DNA from: JBEIFW01 sp044370695
GTDB lineage: Bacteria; Actinomycetota; Acidimicrobiia; Acidimicrobiales; Ilumatobacteraceae
Direction: 5' to 3'
Length of the DNA stretch: 14,090 bases
NCBI GenBank assembly: GCA_044370695.1
Contig: JBILVB010000103.1
Coordinates: forward strand, 1 to 14,090
Shown: one piece after another, positions 13,744 through 14,090 of the stretch
How the letters are laid out: every line of letters begins with the position of its first letter
Numbering within the stretch: position 1 is the first letter of the stretch
The notes under the pieces: model-generated
The model's database searches: none
Told to the model about the DNA's origin: nothing
Seen by the model: only the letters and a program-made list of their open reading frames with translations
Position numbers and translations under genes: made by a program

Positions 13744-14090
13744 ATGACGCTCGATCCGCGCACCCCGGTCATCATCGGTGTAGGCCAGGTCGTCCAGCAC
13801 GTCGACGCCCTCGAGGACGCCCGGTCACCGGTCGGACTCATGGCCGATGCCGTGCGGGCCGCTGCCTCCGACGCCGGTCTGCCCGGCGTGCCCGACGTCG
13901 ACTCGATCCGGGTCGTGCGCTCGCTGTCGTGGAAGTACCGGGACCCGGCTCGCTTCGTGGCGGCCGAACTGGGGATCGACACCCGCGAGACCGTGGAGAC
14001 CACCGACGGCGGGAACTCACCCCAGACCCTCGTGAACACCACGGCGCTCGCCATCGCGGCGGGCGAGTTGGACCTCGCCGTGCTGTGCGG
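13744..14090 (+). CDS. Thiolase-superfamily acetyl-CoA acetyltransferase-like protein (N-terminal part)
   Basis: From ATG 13744 the frame is open to the window end, giving 115 residues with no stop. It opens MTLDPRTPVIIGVGQVVQ, then SPVGLMADAVRAAASDAG (28-45), SLSWKYRDP (60-68), TTDGGNSPQTLVN (86-98) and AIAAGELDLAVLC at the edge. This pattern matches a group annotated as acetyl-CoA acetyltransferase in actinobacteria and proteobacteria. At the position where classical thiolases have the acyl-accepting cysteine (CxSG) this protein has GGNSPQ, so ordinary thiolysis or Claisen condensation is doubtful. It belongs with the thiolase-like/SCP2-type proteins whose reaction is poorly known. It is divergent from rpiB and unrelated to the polysaccharide genes. 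Confidence 0.82.
   Translation, partial: MTLDPRTPVIIGVGQVVQHVDALEDARSPVGLMADAVRAAASDAGLPGVPDVDSIRVVRSLSWKYRDPARFVAAELGIDTRETVETTDGGNSPQTLVNTTALAIAAGELDLAVLC

Noticed and set aside
13665..14054. N-terminal extension of rpiB across the divergent thiolase-like gene
   Set aside because: RpiB similarity starts at GTG 13664, and the extension is antisense to a convincing plus-strand gene.
1..14090. CRISPR arrays, tRNA or rRNA genes, insertion sequences, phage genes
   Set aside because: No spaced direct repeats, cloverleaf-like sequence, transposase or integrase motif, or terminal repeats were seen on either strand.

Overview
This is a very GC-rich window with many GTG starts, 1-8 nt gene junctions and several TANNNT -10 boxes close to start codons. 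It looks like chromosomal DNA of a high-GC actinobacterium. The Mycobacterium-type RpiB, the rpiB-glyA-wecA gene order and the thiolase-like protein without an N-terminal cysteine fit Actinobacteria, perhaps the Acidimicrobiia. The class assignment is inference from style and gene content.

Layout. Positions 1-191 (-) hold the start of a GT4-like glycosyltransferase that runs off the left edge. It is divergent from a plus-strand block: an AsnB-type amidotransferase (344-2182), a heparinase II/III-like protein overlapping it by 4 bp (2179-4101), a UDP-HexNAc 6-dehydrogenase of the WecC type (4204-5478) and a WecG/TagA glycosyltransferase (5487-6239). This block meets a long minus-strand block head-on at a hairpin around 6207-6238. 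Read in its own direction, from right to left, that block is rpiB (13664-13215), glyA (13119-11872), a proline-tailed membrane protein (11867-10995), wecA (10992-9880), a membrane-anchored GT2 (9701-8619), an LhgO-like FAD oxidase (8558-7374) and a UDP-GlcNAc 2-epimerase, wecB (7374-6277). At the right edge a thiolase-like gene starts at 13744 on the plus strand, divergent from rpiB.

How the genes fit together. WecA can make undecaprenyl-PP-GlcNAc. WecB converts UDP-GlcNAc to UDP-ManNAc, the WecC-type enzyme oxidises it to UDP-ManNAcA, and the WecG-family enzyme can transfer ManNAc(A) to the lipid-linked GlcNAc. The window therefore encodes a complete candidate route to a GlcNAc-ManNAcA lipid intermediate, the same logic as enterobacterial common antigen lipid II or ManNAcA-containing teichuronic acids. 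The AsnB-like protein (possible uronic-acid amidation) and the heparinase-like protein (possible uronate-polymer lyase) look like tailoring or turnover enzymes for that polymer. rpiB, glyA and wecA look like the conserved housekeeping flank to which the polysaccharide genes are attached.

No tRNA, rRNA, CRISPR array, insertion sequence or phage gene was recognised. No stretch over 300 bp lacks a gene.
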